A stretch of DNA of 64,000 nt. It comes from CAWKDC01 sp044445605. Its GTDB lineage: Bacteria > Pseudomonadota > Gammaproteobacteria > JABCZS01. The notes beneath the pieces are model-generated. The model worked only from the letters and a program-made list of their open reading frames with translations. It did no database searches and was not told where the DNA came from. Below are positions 1 through 8,603 of this stretch, piece by piece. The stretch is from assembly GCA_044445605.1 (NCBI GenBank), contig JBIOEA010000001.1, positions 82,927 to 146,926 on the forward strand, read 5' to 3'. A program made the position numbers and the translations under genes. The stretch's first letter is position 1; the number at the start of each line of letters is the position of its first letter.

Positions 1-1
1 A

Positions 2-406
2 GGATGGCTCGCGCGGTTGAAAGCGCATCTGCAAGAGGAACTCGTGAAGTATCCCAAATTGGTTGTGTTGGGGGATTTTAATATCGCACCCGCCGATATT
101 GATGTCTATGACCCGATTGCTTGGGCAGGGCAGGTGTTGTGTACGGATAAAGAACGTGATGCGTTGCGTGACATCATGAGCCTCGGACTAGTCGATACCT
201 TTAGAATGCACCAGCCTGAGCCTGGCCATTATTCTTGGTGGGATTATCGTACGCGTGCGTTTGAGCGCGGTCGTGGGTTGCGGATTGATTTGATCCTGGC
301 CAGTGAAGCATTAGCGCCGAAGGTTGAAAGCTGTGTGATTGATGCCATGCCGAGAGCGTGGGAAAGACCGAGTGATCATACGATCGTGATATTAACATTA
401 TCGTAG
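2..406 (+). CDS. xthA: Exodeoxyribonuclease III, 3' part (gene starts before the window)
   Basis: This is the C-terminal 134 residues of an exonuclease III/AP endonuclease of the EEP fold, a base-excision-repair enzyme that cuts 5' to abasic sites and degrades 3' ends of duplex DNA. The frame is open to the left edge, so the N-terminus lies outside. Visible family motifs are GDFNIAPADID (catalytic Asp/Asn), the RGLRIDLILAS strand and the terminal PSDHTIV with the catalytic Asp-His pair. The sequence follows the E. coli XthA pattern (GLVDTFR, SWWDYR, GLRIDL). A second, differently typed exonuclease III lies at 49567-50334, so the genome carries two paralogues. Identification is secure. Confidence 0.93.
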   Translation, partial: GWLARLKAHLQEELVKYPKLVVLGDFNIAPADIDVYDPIAWAGQVLCTDKERDALRDIMSLGLVDTFRMHQPEPGHYSWWDYRTRAFERGRGLRIDLILASEALAPKVESCVIDAMPRAWERPSDHTIVILTLS

Positions 407-426
407 GGCATAAATTCTGGATATAA

Positions 427-451
427 AAAAGGCGCCCATAAGGCGCCTTTT
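427..451. terminator. Bidirectional intrinsic terminator between xthA and the histone-like gene
   Basis: A 10-bp perfect stem (AAAAGGCGCC at 427-436, GGCGCCTTTT at 442-451) with a 5-nt loop carries A-tracts and T-tracts on both sides. It can therefore end transcription from the convergent xthA (+) and the histone-like gene (-). Confidence 0.85.
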
Positions 452-457
452 CTTGAA

Positions 458-484
458 GAGGGGCGAAAGATATTTCGCCCCTAC
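458..484. repeat. GTAGGGGC-type inverted repeat, copy 1
   Basis: The near-perfect palindrome GGGGCGAAA/TTTCGCCCC (arms 460-468 and 473-481) ends in CTAC, which on the minus strand reads GTAGGGGCG. It lies a few bases past the stop codon of the histone-like gene. Related copies occur at 4471, 29888, 49537, 51033, 62642 and 63591. Confidence 0.6.
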
Positions 485-489
485 ATCAT

Positions 490-1167
490 TTAAGCTACTT
501 CAGCTTCCGTCGTCGTAGACGTTGGAGCCGTTACAGCGGTAGTGGTTGTCGTGGTGCCTTTAGCTTTACGGCCACGTTTTTTACCCGTTACTTTCGTTCC
601 GGTTGTTCCCGTTTTACCCGTACCTTTGCCAGAAGTTGTTCCTTTAGAACCACCTTTGGAGCCGCCTTTAGAACCTGTTGTTCCGCCAGTCGATTTGGAA
701 GCAGATTTAGCAGCCAATGCTTTCTTGGTTGCTTGAGCTTCTTTTTTCCAGTTAGCTTCGAATTGAGCGATTGCTTTTTGCAATCCAGCCAATTTCTTCG
801 CTGCTTGTGTGGTTAAGCCATGAGCTGTGGTATGAGCAGCCAATTGCTTTTCAGCAGCCGTTGCGCCAGCTTGTGCTTTAGCCACAGCAGCTTTGATCTT
901 CGCGGAAATGCCACGTGGGCCTTTTGCAGCAGATTTAGCCTGAGTAAGAGCGGCTTTCAATTTAGCCAATTCTTTCTTGTGAGCAGCTTTAGCCGTTGCC
1001 AATGCTTTTTTGCCGTCTTTCAAGTCACGAACAAGTTCAGCTTTGCCTGTTTTCAATGCGCCAAGAATGGCAGAAGAGAATTCAACTACAGTGCTCTTCG
1101 ATTTAGCGGTAGTTTTTTTGGACGTGGCGGTTTTGCTCGTCTTGCGTTGCGTAGATTTCTTTGGCAT
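490..1167 (-). CDS. Histone H1-like, lysine/alanine-rich DNA-binding protein
   Basis: The protein has 225 residues and is very rich in Lys, Ala, Thr, Gly and Ser. Residues 1-25 are a basic Ser/Thr/Lys tail (MPKKSTQRKTSK...). Residues about 27-155 form a Lys/Ala helical region resembling the KAAK-rich tails of histone H1-like bacterial proteins. Residues about 155-205 are GSKGG/GTT repeats ending in KKRGRKAKG, which resembles an AT-hook. The start at 1167 is chosen because GGAG sits about 8 bases upstream and a promoter lies at 1201-1229; an upstream in-frame Met at 1281 would reach into fdxA. Such proteins compact DNA in Coxiella, Legionella and Chlamydia relatives. DNA binding is inferred from composition; no exact orthologue is recognised. 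Confidence 0.75.
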   Translation of the reverse strand: MPKKSTQRKTSKTATSKKTTAKSKSTVVEFSSAILGALKTGKAELVRDLKDGKKALATAKAAHKKELAKLKAALTQAKSAAKGPRGISAKIKAAVAKAQAGATAAEKQLAAHTTAHGLTTQAAKKLAGLQKAIAQFEANWKKEAQATKKALAAKSASKSTGGTTGSKGGSKGGSKGTTSGKGTGKTGTTGTKVTGKKRGRKAKGTTTTTTAVTAPTSTTTEAEVA

Positions 1168-1200
1168 GGTATTCTCCGAAATGAAAAAATGATTTTGCAA

Positions 1201-1229
1201 ATTATACATCATTTGCACAAAAATGCTAA
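1201..1229 (-). promoter_or_regulatory. Promoter of the histone-like gene
   Basis: On the minus strand TTAGCA (1224-1229) and TATAAT (1201-1206) are separated by 17 bases. The predicted start is near 1194, giving a leader of about 27 nt with GGAG before the ATG at 1167. Confidence 0.55.
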
Positions 1230-1274
1230 ATAATAGTAGACGGTTTTTTATCTTTTTCAAAGAAGGAGCAAAAA

Positions 1275-1592
1275 ATGGCATTTGTGGTGACTGAAAATTG
1301 CGTGCGTTGCAAATACACCGACTGTGTGGAAGTGTGTCCTGTCGATTGTTTTAGGGAAGGCCCTAATATGCTGATCATCGATCCGGAAGAATGCATTGAT
1401 TGCGCGCTGTGTGAACCGGAATGTCCCGTGAACGCCATTTATGCAGAAGACGATGTACCTGAAGATCAAAAAATGTTTATTCAGTTTAATGCGGATAATG
1501 CGGCTTCATGGCCGACCATCACCAGCATGAAGCCTGCCCCTGAAGATGCCAAATCCTGGGAAGGGGTTCCTAATAAAAGGGAATTTCTCTAA
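1275..1592 (+). CDS. fdxA: 7Fe-ferredoxin FdxA
   Basis: This 105-residue protein matches the FdxA family over its full length. The N-terminal half holds the cluster ligands: CVRCKYTDCVEVCPVDCF for the 3Fe-4S/4Fe-4S pair and CIDCALCEPECPVNAI for the second set. The C-terminal tail (SWPTITSMKPAPEDA, KREFL) is typical of the longer proteobacterial FdxA form rather than the short clostridial 2[4Fe-4S] form. It acts as a soluble low-potential electron carrier. AAGGAG lies just before the ATG. The gene diverges from the histone-like gene and precedes typA by 71 bp, with a small hairpin (1602-1617) in between. Confidence 0.95.
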   Translation: MAFVVTENCVRCKYTDCVEVCPVDCFREGPNMLIIDPEECIDCALCEPECPVNAIYAEDDVPEDQKMFIQFNADNAASWPTITSMKPAPEDAKSWEGVPNKREFL

Positions 1593-1601
1593 AAACAGCC
1601 C

Positions 1602-1617
1602 ATGTCCTTGAGGACAT
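1602..1617 (+). terminator. Weak hairpin after fdxA
   Basis: ATGTCC/GGACAT forms a 6-bp stem with a TTGA loop followed by TTT. It may be a weak terminator or attenuator between fdxA and typA; the T-tract is short. Confidence 0.3.
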
Positions 1618-1663
1618 TTCACTTACTTTCTGGTACCATGGGCGCTCATCACGAGGTGCTCTA

Positions 1664-3466
1664 ATGAATATACGCAATGTGGCGATTATCGCCCACGTCG
1701 ACCATGGTAAAACCACCCTGGTAGACAAACTTCTGGGTCAAAGTGGAACCCTATCAAACCGTGGCCCAGCAGGTGTTCGGGTCATGGACAGCAATCCCTT
1801 GGAACAAGAACGTGGTATCACGATTCTGGCCAAGAATACATCCTTGAATTGGAACGGATATCGTATCAATATCGTGGATACCCCCGGCCACGCCGACTTC
1901 GGTGGCGAGGTAGAGCGCGTGCTCTCCATGGTCGATTCCGTGCTTTTATTGGTCGATGCGGTCGATGGCCCAATGCCTCAGACACGTTTCGTGACCCAAA
2001 AGGCATTTGCGCATGGCTTGCGTCCCATTGTGGTTATCAATAAAGTTGACCGTGAAGGCGCTCGTCCTCACTGGGCAGTGGATCAAGTCTTTGATTTGTT
2101 TGACCGTTTAGGTGCAACAGACGAACAACTCGACTTCCCAATCATTTACGCATCCGCCTTAAAAGGCTTTGCGACGTTGGATTTGGACCATGTGGGCGAA
2201 GCCAAAGACATGCAACCGCTGTTCCAAGCCATTGTGGACCATGTTCCTCCACCGAATGTGGATTTGAATGGCCCCTTCCAAATGCAATTAAGCTCCTTGG
2301 ACTATTCCAGCTTTTTGGGTGCGATTGGTATTGGTCGCGTGAAGCGTGGGTCGATTAAATCGAATACGCAAGTCAAGATCATTGACCGTGACGGAGCGAT
2401 TCGTTCTGGCCGTGTACTGCAAATTTTGGGTTACCACGGTTTGGATCGTCAAGAAGTGCCTACGGCAGAAGCAGGCGATATCGTGGCTATCACGGGTATC
2501 GAAGGCATTCGTATTTCCGATACGATTTGCGATCCTAATTGTGTGGAAGCATTGCCAGCCTTGTCTGTCGATGAACCCACTGTCAGCATGATGTTCCAGG
2601 TAAACACCTCGCCATTTGCGGGGCGTGAAGGTCAATTCGTGACAAGCCGTCAATTACGTGATCGTTTGGATAAAGAATTGATTCACAATGTGGCCCTACG
2701 TGTTGAAGATACAGACAGCGGCGATCGCTTTTTAGTATCGGGCCGTGGTGAATTGCATTTGTCAATTTTGATTGAAACGATGCGTCGTGAAGGCTATGAA
2801 TTAGCGGTATCGAAGCCAGAAGTCATTTTGAAAGAAGTGAATGGCGAAATGCAAGAACCGTACGAAACATTGACCTTGGACGTGGAAGAAACGCATCAAG
2901 GCAGCATCATGGAAATTTTGGGCTCCCGTCGTGGTGAATTGAAAGACATGGTGATGGACGGTAAAGGCCGTGTGCGTTTGGATTACATTATCCCCGCACG
3001 TGGTTTGATCGGGTTTCATACAGACTTTTTGACGATGACATCGGGCAGTGGTTTGATGTATCACGTGTTTGAAAAATACGGCCCTGTTCAACCCGGTGCT
3101 GGTGTCAAACGTCGTAATGGCGTATTGATTTCCAACGCGATGGGCACATCAACAGGCTTCTCGTTGTACAACTTGCAAGATCGTGGTCGTATGTTTATTG
3201 GTGCTCAAGTTGAGGTTTACGAAGGCATGATCATCGGGATTCATAGCCGTGATAATGACTTGGTTGTGAACGTGATCAAGGGCAAGCAATTGACGAACAT
3301 GCGTGCATCGGGTACCGATGAAAACATCGTGTTGACACCTTCACTCAAGTATTCATTGGAGCAGATGTTAAGCTTTATTGAAGACGACGAGCTGTTGGAA
3401 GTGACACCGAAGTCATTGCGTATGCGTAAACGTTATTTGAAAGAAAATGAACGTAAACGCAGTTAA
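1664..3466 (+). CDS. typA: Ribosome-associated GTPase TypA/BipA
   Basis: The 600-residue protein belongs to the translational GTPases and matches BipA over its full length. The G domain (about 1-200) shows AHVDHGKTTL (P-loop), RGITI (switch I), DTPGHADFGGEVER (switch II) and NKVDREGARP (guanine specificity). EF-G-like domains II, III and V follow, then the BipA-specific C-terminal domain, with the conserved PARGLIGF and GTSTGFSLYNLQDRG segments. BipA binds the ribosome in competition with EF-G-like factors and assists large-subunit assembly and stress adaptation. The start ATG is preceded by GAGGTGCTCTA. The last 20 bases overlap the methyltransferase gene, which suggests co-transcription. 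Confidence 0.97.
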   Translation: MNIRNVAIIAHVDHGKTTLVDKLLGQSGTLSNRGPAGVRVMDSNPLEQERGITILAKNTSLNWNGYRINIVDTPGHADFGGEVERVLSMVDSVLLLVDAVDGPMPQTRFVTQKAFAHGLRPIVVINKVDREGARPHWAVDQVFDLFDRLGATDEQLDFPIIYASALKGFATLDLDHVGEAKDMQPLFQAIVDHVPPPNVDLNGPFQMQLSSLDYSSFLGAIGIGRVKRGSIKSNTQVKIIDRDGAIRSGRVLQILGYHGLDRQEVPTAEAGDIVAITGIEGIRISDTICDPNCVEALPALSVDEPTVSMMFQVNTSPFAGREGQFVTSRQLRDRLDKELIHNVALRVEDTDSGDRFLVSGRGELHLSILIETMRREGYELAVSKPEVILKEVNGEMQEPYETLTLDVEETHQGSIMEILGSRRGELKDMVMDGKGRVRLDYIIPARGLIGFHTDFLTMTSGSGLMYHVFEKYGPVQPGAGVKRRNGVLISNAMGTSTGFSLYNLQDRGRMFIGAQVEVYEGMIIGIHSRDNDLVVNVIKGKQLTNMRASGTDENIVLTPSLKYSLEQMLSFIEDDELLEVTPKSLRMRKRYLKENERKRS

Positions 3467-4487
3467 GCATATTAGAGATGTGATAAACGCGGAAGGGGGA
3501 GTTATCCCCTTTTCGCGTTTTATGTCATTGGCGTTATACCATCCTGATGTTGGTTATTACATGGCGCCACATGAAAAATTTGGCCCTAAAGGTGATTTCA
3601 TCACCGCTCCATTAGTTTCCCCGTTATATGCACAAACATTGGCAAAAAGCATTGTCGATGATGTGAAGGCACATCCATTTATCATGGAGTGGGGCGCGGG
3701 CAATGGGCAGTTAGCCAAAGATATGTTGGCGTATTTAGCAGAACAAGGTTTGCATCCACATTATGCGATATACGATGTTAGCCCTGCATGCCGTGCGATG
3801 CAACGTGAAACGTTGGCTGCCTTTGGAGAACAAGTATCGTGGTTGGACACGCCTCCCGAAAGTTTTGAGGGGGTGATTCTGGCGAACGAAGTGTTGGATG
3901 CGTTGCCGGTCGATGTGTTTCATTATAAAAATGGCGAGTTGTTTGAACGTTGTGTGACGTGGGTGGACAATCATTTTGAATGGGTGGGGCGTATGGTAGG
4001 GGCGAACAATGTTCTGCCCATTCCTAACCATGATGATTATATATCCGAAACGCATCATGCTGCCGATGTACTCATGCAAACTTGGCTCAACATGTTGAAA
4101 GCGGGAAAATTGATTATTATTGACTATGGATTTTTAGAGCACGAGTATTATCACCCATCGCGCACACGCGGGACATTGATGTGCCACTATCACCATACGG
4201 CGCACGATGATCCGTTTATTCACGTCGGCGAACAAGATATCACCGCACACGTGAATTTTTCGACCTGCATTGATATGGCTGTGGCGGCGGGCGCGGATGT
4301 AACATTCTATACGCAGGCACAATATTTAATGGCGCATGGATTGATGGATTTAGCGCAAGCCTGTTTTTCGGAAGACATTGCGAAACAACGATTGGTATCG
4401 CAGGCGATTCGGGTGTTGGTGGACCCGCAGGATATGGGTGAGATGTTTAAGGTGCTTGTCGTTATGCAATGTGGGGGCGCGTCATGA
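3447..4487 (+). CDS. SAM-dependent methyltransferase, MidA/NDUFAF7-like family
   Basis: The 346-residue protein matches the COG1565/MidA family. The N-terminal signature GGVIPFSRFMSLALYHP and GYYMAPHEKFGPKGDFITAP is followed by the SAM-binding loop MEWGAGNGQLA and by ANEVLDALPVDVF. The mitochondrial homologue NDUFAF7 methylates an arginine of complex I; the bacterial substrate is not established. The start at 3447 lies inside the end of typA (20-bp overlap), so translational coupling is likely. The 3' end is odd: the last codons (GGGGGCGCGTCATGA) lie in a perfect 20-bp palindrome and overlap the convergent gene by 26 bp. Confidence 0.85.
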   Translation: MNVNAVKHIRDVINAEGGVIPFSRFMSLALYHPDVGYYMAPHEKFGPKGDFITAPLVSPLYAQTLAKSIVDDVKAHPFIMEWGAGNGQLAKDMLAYLAEQGLHPHYAIYDVSPACRAMQRETLAAFGEQVSWLDTPPESFEGVILANEVLDALPVDVFHYKNGELFERCVTWVDNHFEWVGRMVGANNVLPIPNHDDYISETHHAADVLMQTWLNMLKAGKLIIIDYGFLEHEYYHPSRTRGTLMCHYHHTAHDDPFIHVGEQDITAHVNFSTCIDMAVAAGADVTFYTQAQYLMAHGLMDLAQACFSEDIAKQRLVSQAIRVLVDPQDMGEMFKVLVVMQCGGAS

Positions 4488-7400
4488 CGCGCCCGCCGGG
4501 GATCGCCTTCTCCTTCACAAACCCTCTAAACATGCAGAGCGAGCGCGTTTGATTATTCACTTGCGCAGACAATGTTCTCAATCCCTTATTCACGTTGATC
4601 TTGTTAACAGGGTTGAGCCATTCTATACGATAGTCACTTGGGCTGTTTTCTGGCAAATTCGTCACGACATAACCACTGATGACCACTTTTCCCTTTGTAG
4701 ATTCGCAGGGATACAATTTTCTCGCGAAAATTTCTTTTCCGCCTGAATTATTTTTAAAATAAAACAAGTCTCCATCTCTACGTTCGCTTCTGACGGGTGA
4801 GCTACCATCATTTTTAACCAAATAGAGCGCTGTGGTTTGACGAGAAGTAATTGTCGGCGTTAGCGTGCATTGAATTTTTACGGGAAATGTAATTTCATAG
4901 CCATCAACGATTTTTGTATTTTCCGGAAGCGTTGTGAAAACACGTTTGATACGTTCCCACCAAGACAATTTCACCGCGGTGATAAGCTGTTCGCCAGTAT
5001 TTTTTTGGATATATTGATGCGGGTTTTCAAGACTTCGAACCAATTTAATACGTTGACCATTGTCAATGGTTAAATAGAGCGTATTATTCCTATAATTCTG
5101 ATATCGCGATTCATTGACGTTTTTCGCATAGTCATAGCCGAGTAGGGTGGTCGTGCTGAGAATGTAATGCATTTTCTCTGTGGGTTGCAAGTCAGCAGGC
5201 AGGGTATCAAACAGTTGTTGAGCCATCATTTTGATATCTGGGTTTGCTTTAAATTTTTCGAAAAACATTTGATATTCTTTAGGATCCTTCGACTTTGATG
5301 TATTGATCAGGAAGTAGGCCAGGTGACGGGCAAGAATGGTTTGGACAGTTTCAAGATCTGAATTACGTGTCCCGATAAGAAGTGCCCTCATTTCAGTTAC
5401 ATGTTCTCTTTTGTAGTCCCTTTCAATTTTACCAGGATTCGTATCCATGATTTTTTGATAAATATAGGCTCCTTCTTCAACACGTTCGTACACGGTTTTC
5501 AATTTGGCAAACTCTTTCAAATCTTCGCTCGCACCTAGTTTTTCAATTGCTTTCCGCTCAGCAGCTTGTTTTTGTTGATTTCTTAGAATGGCATTTGATA
5601 AGTTATAGATATCATGTGTCGCATTCGTGGCATCCCCCGATATACAGGCGATGGCAAGCCAAAATTGCGTTGATGCTCCAAATTCGAGCGCAAATAAGAA
5701 TGGCACGGTGAGACCTGTCATGAGCGTGCTGATGGTAATCACGCTGGCTGTAATAACCGGCGCTGTTTTTGAAAGATTTTTGACAAATAAATACAAGCTT
5801 CTGATGAATACATTGAGTGATACATTGAGTGTAAATTTGAGCGGTAATAAAAAAAGATTCCAAAAAATCCAGTGAAGCGGTGATTTTTGAAACGGGTACT
5901 GTACGTTTCGTTTTTCGTAATCTTCACCAATTTGTGTGAATGCTGAAATAATGGGTTCTTGAAAGACGTTATACCAGGTAGATTTAACTTGGGCGACAAT
6001 CATTTCGCCCGCAGCAAAGAGTGAATCTCGGCTAGCACGGATAGTGTCATTGTTTTTGTCTATTTCAAGAATAGACAATATTTTCATCATCGGTGCTCTG
6101 AAAGCATTATAGATACCCCCTAAAAAGATCATTGCATAAAGCCCTAATTTTTTAAGCGCTGAATCATTTTCTTGCGACTCCTTTTCTATCCAATCTGCCA
6201 ACCACGGCGGATTGATTGCGCGAGAGACGTCAACAGGGTTTGATTCCTTCCTGAAGAAGGATAAAACATAATAGGCAATGCCCCCCAGTGTTTCGGGGAT
6301 AAATGTGATGGCCGCCCATGCTAATTGAAGTGGATACCGAATCAACAGTCTCGCTGCAAAACTGTCTTTGGAATGGTGCCGCAAGGCTAGGTCAACATCG
6401 CGAGATGCTTTATGCAACGCATCAATCACTCTTTTTAAATTGTCTAGTAGATTGCTGATGTTGATCACTGCATGATAGAGTAAATAAGGTATGTTCGCGA
6501 TCAGATACAGGCTAATGCAGAGTTGACGCCAGACAGGTGTTGTATTCGCTTTTAGTTTTTGCTTTAAGAAAAAATCAAATTGAGAAACAAAATCATACCA
6601 TTTTGTTGTGTCACGGTTATCGAAGCTTGTCTTATCGACCTTGATGAGTGAGGCAATGCCTGTACTTAAGCCGTAATATAATGTCTTTCTGAATTCGTTT
6701 AATTCCCGACCTTCATTGCGCCATAATGATTTTGTGCGTGGGTCAAGAGGGCTGAGAAAAGTGGTGAGTTTTTCGGGGGTTGCTTGTGTTCTCGGTATAG
6801 GTATGACTGCTGATATAGGCGGGGCGAAAATGTGGCTATTTTTAGAATGTCCTAAATTTTCCTTGATGCTATTTAACCCATCAATCGCAGCCAAATAGTA
6901 ATCAATTTGCCCTTGGATGGTGTCTAAATCTTGAAGTAATCGCAGACGCGTTGCTTTCTTTTCGTAATCGACATCGGTAGGTTTCGTTGCGTCTAGTTTG
7001 GTTTGTACCAATCTTTTTTTGGCATATAAAGACGTAGAGCTCATCTTTTCATATTGCTTGTCTTTGTTCGTTTCTGAAACTGATGAATAGTCTACCTGTG
7101 CTTCATACAGGGGTCTTTTGAGAATATCAATGATGCGTCTTTTTTGTTCTTCAATTTCTCCCTCGATGGCAGTGTCGTTATGTGGAATAGTGCTATTTTT
7201 TTCGAAACCCAGAATCTTTTGAACTTTTTCTTCGGCGTAATGCAACTGAATTTTAAGGAGATCCGTTTCTTCTTTGATCCGCTCAATTTGATCGGGCGTA
7301 TGTTTTCTGAGCTCCTTGGCTTTAAGAAATAGTCTGTTTTTTTCTAACCTATCTGATAGCACCCGTACTTCAGATTCGGCGAGTTTCAACAGAAATTTAA

Positions 7401-7851
7401 CTTTACCTGGATTATTTGCTATCGCTCGCAGCATCAATGACAAGAAAATATTATTATAGATTGCATTTTTAGTTCGTAGATGTTCTTGACGGTATTCTTC
7501 GACTTGCCCATAGGCGCTAGAAGTAAAGCTTAAGCCGCAGAGAAAGCTGGCACCTAACCCGAGGTTGGTAATAGTATTAAAAACGGCATCACTCGCCAGA
7601 TCAACGCCAGGCTTATTAGCCACAATAATATTAAGTGCGAGGGCGTAAGAAACGATCGCTGAGAAGGTCCCAACGTTATCGATAGGGCTTTCTACGAAAA
7701 AACTACGAACCAGCGCATCTAATTCAGAGGCGGAGTTTTCGCGGGGGACGATGTCTTCATTGAGGGTTGCATGGATCTGCCCTAAGACAGCCTGTGATTG
7801 GCTTTCATCCTGAGTTGATAACAATTGTTGGATTTGTTCTGCAAGCTGCAT
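4462..7851 (-). CDS. Large orphan protein (1129 aa) with membrane segments and coiled coil
   Basis: I do not recognise this protein. The ATG at 7851 has AGGTG about 6-8 bases upstream. Residues about 150-340 are charged and helical, rich in Glu, Lys and Arg (coiled-coil-like). Hydrophobic stretches occur near 65-110 and in about six places in the central region, for example LCISLYLIANIPYLLYHAV, FIPETLGGIAYYVLSFF, IFWNLFLLPLKFTLNVSLNV and TASVITISTLMTGLTVPFLF. The region after about 780 is polar and globular. There is no signal peptide. The size, lack of family and mixture of membrane segments with coiled coil resemble translocated effectors of Legionella-like bacteria, but no secretion signal can be shown. 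It stands alone between two terminator-like structures and ends in a shared palindrome. Confidence 0.7.
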   Translation of the reverse strand: MQLAEQIQQLLSTQDESQSQAVLGQIHATLNEDIVPRENSASELDALVRSFFVESPIDNVGTFSAIVSYALALNIIVANKPGVDLASDAVFNTITNLGLGASFLCGLSFTSSAYGQVEEYRQEHLRTKNAIYNNIFLSLMLRAIANNPGKVKFLLKLAESEVRVLSDRLEKNRLFLKAKELRKHTPDQIERIKEETDLLKIQLHYAEEKVQKILGFEKNSTIPHNDTAIEGEIEEQKRRIIDILKRPLYEAQVDYSSVSETNKDKQYEKMSSTSLYAKKRLVQTKLDATKPTDVDYEKKATRLRLLQDLDTIQGQIDYYLAAIDGLNSIKENLGHSKNSHIFAPPISAVIPIPRTQATPEKLTTFLSPLDPRTKSLWRNEGRELNEFRKTLYYGLSTGIASLIKVDKTSFDNRDTTKWYDFVSQFDFFLKQKLKANTTPVWRQLCISLYLIANIPYLLYHAVINISNLLDNLKRVIDALHKASRDVDLALRHHSKDSFAARLLIRYPLQLAWAAITFIPETLGGIAYYVLSFFRKESNPVDVSRAINPPWLADWIEKESQENDSALKKLGLYAMIFLGGIYNAFRAPMMKILSILEIDKNNDTIRASRDSLFAAGEMIVAQVKSTWYNVFQEPIISAFTQIGEDYEKRNVQYPFQKSPLHWIFWNLFLLPLKFTLNVSLNVFIRSLYLFVKNLSKTAPVITASVITISTLMTGLTVPFLFALEFGASTQFWLAIACISGDATNATHDIYNLSNAILRNQQKQAAERKAIEKLGASEDLKEFAKLKTVYERVEEGAYIYQKIMDTNPGKIERDYKREHVTEMRALLIGTRNSDLETVQTILARHLAYFLINTSKSKDPKEYQMFFEKFKANPDIKMMAQQLFDTLPADLQPTEKMHYILSTTTLLGYDYAKNVNESRYQNYRNNTLYLTIDNGQRIKLVRSLENPHQYIQKNTGEQLITAVKLSWWERIKRVFTTLPENTKIVDGYEITFPVKIQCTLTPTITSRQTTALYLVKNDGSSPVRSERRDGDLFYFKNNSGGKEIFARKLYPCESTKGKVVISGYVVTNLPENSPSDYRIEWLNPVNKINVNKGLRTLSAQVNNQTRSLCMFRGFVKEKAIPGGRVMTRPHIA
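4471..4497. repeat. GTAGGGGC-type inverted repeat, copy 2, forming two gene ends
   Basis: A perfect 20-bp palindrome (GGGCGCGTCA/TGACGCGCCC, 4474-4493) is preceded by GTGG and followed by GCC. It contains the stop codon of the methyltransferase and encodes the last residues of the convergent large gene, so it is read as protein on both strands. Confidence 0.6.
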
Positions 7852-7942
7852 ATGTACACCTGATTGCCACCTAACTACTCAGCTACTTTACCAAGTAAGC
7901 AGATAGAATTCAAGGTGTGCAGTACATTTTAATCATAGCCTC

Positions 7943-8016
7943 ATCACGTTTTACCTACGTATTTTGTGTGTGCTTTCACAAAATATGCACTTAAAACGTG
8001 AAGACTTCCACGTTTT
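7943..8016. terminator. Nested inverted repeats between nudE and the large orphan gene
   Basis: AAAACGTG (7993-8000) pairs with CACGTTTT (8009-8016) right after the nudE stop, giving a T-tailed terminator on the minus strand. TATTTTGTG (7960-7968) pairs with CACAAAATA (7977-7985). An outer arm TCACGTTTTA (7943-7952) can also pair with TAAAACGTGA (7992-8001), so mutually exclusive folds are possible. Confidence 0.55.
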
Positions 8017-8027
8017 CCTCACATTCT

Positions 8028-8558
8028 TTAAAGTCGCTGCACCCAAAACAGCGCTGCCACTGCCCGGGATTCGTTAAAAGCGGGGTTGGCGACAAGGCCT
8101 TCTAGATCATTGATAGGCCAACGGACGACTTCCAATGGCTCCGGCTCATCACCAGGCAGGATAGAGGGGTAGAGGCCTTTGGCCAATACAATATGAGTGC
8201 GCATGCTGCTGTAACCTGGGTTCATGCTGAGCACGGTTAAATAGCTTACTTTCTCGGCTGCATAGCCTGCTTCTTCTTGCAGCTCACGGTTGCCAGCGAT
8301 TTCGGCTGTTTCGCCTTCATCGATCAAGCCTTTCGGGAAGCCCAGGGTATAGTCTTCAATCCCTAGGCCATATTCTTTGATTAGAATCAGATCCCCGTCA
8401 TCAACAGCGACGACCATGACGGCCTCTGGGGAACGGCTTTGGAGGCGTTCATAATGGCGCTCAACACCATTGCTAAAGCGCAAATGGACGGTTTGGATTT
8501 CAAATAAGCGCGATTGGGCGGTCGTTTCAACAGAGAGAATGGTGGGTTTAGAATGCAT
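8028..8558 (-). CDS. nudE: ADP-compounds hydrolase NudE (Nudix)
   Basis: The 176-residue protein aligns throughout with E. coli NudE: KPTILSVETTAQSRLFEI near the start, the Nudix box GLIDEGETAEIAGNRELQEEAG (about residues 95-116, with the REXXEE catalytic core as RELQEEAG), the following LSMNPGYSS segment, and GDEPEPLEVVRWP. NudE hydrolyses ADP-ribose, NADH and related ADP derivatives into a nucleoside phosphate and AMP. It is divergent from def, with 45 bp between the starts, and is followed by the T-tailed hairpin at 7993-8016. Confidence 0.94.
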   Translation of the reverse strand: MHSKPTILSVETTAQSRLFEIQTVHLRFSNGVERHYERLQSRSPEAVMVVAVDDGDLILIKEYGLGIEDYTLGFPKGLIDEGETAEIAGNRELQEEAGYAAEKVSYLTVLSMNPGYSSMRTHIVLAKGLYPSILPGDEPEPLEVVRWPINDLEGLVANPAFNESRAVAALFWVQRL

Positions 8559-8603
8559 GATGGGGTGTTTCCTTAGCTAAAAAGACGCTATACTGATTCT
8601 ATC

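Noticed and set aside
542..736. A Val/Pro-rich plus-strand frame
   Set aside because: It is the complement of the repetitive Lys/Thr/Gly-rich end of the histone-like gene, without its own ribosome site.
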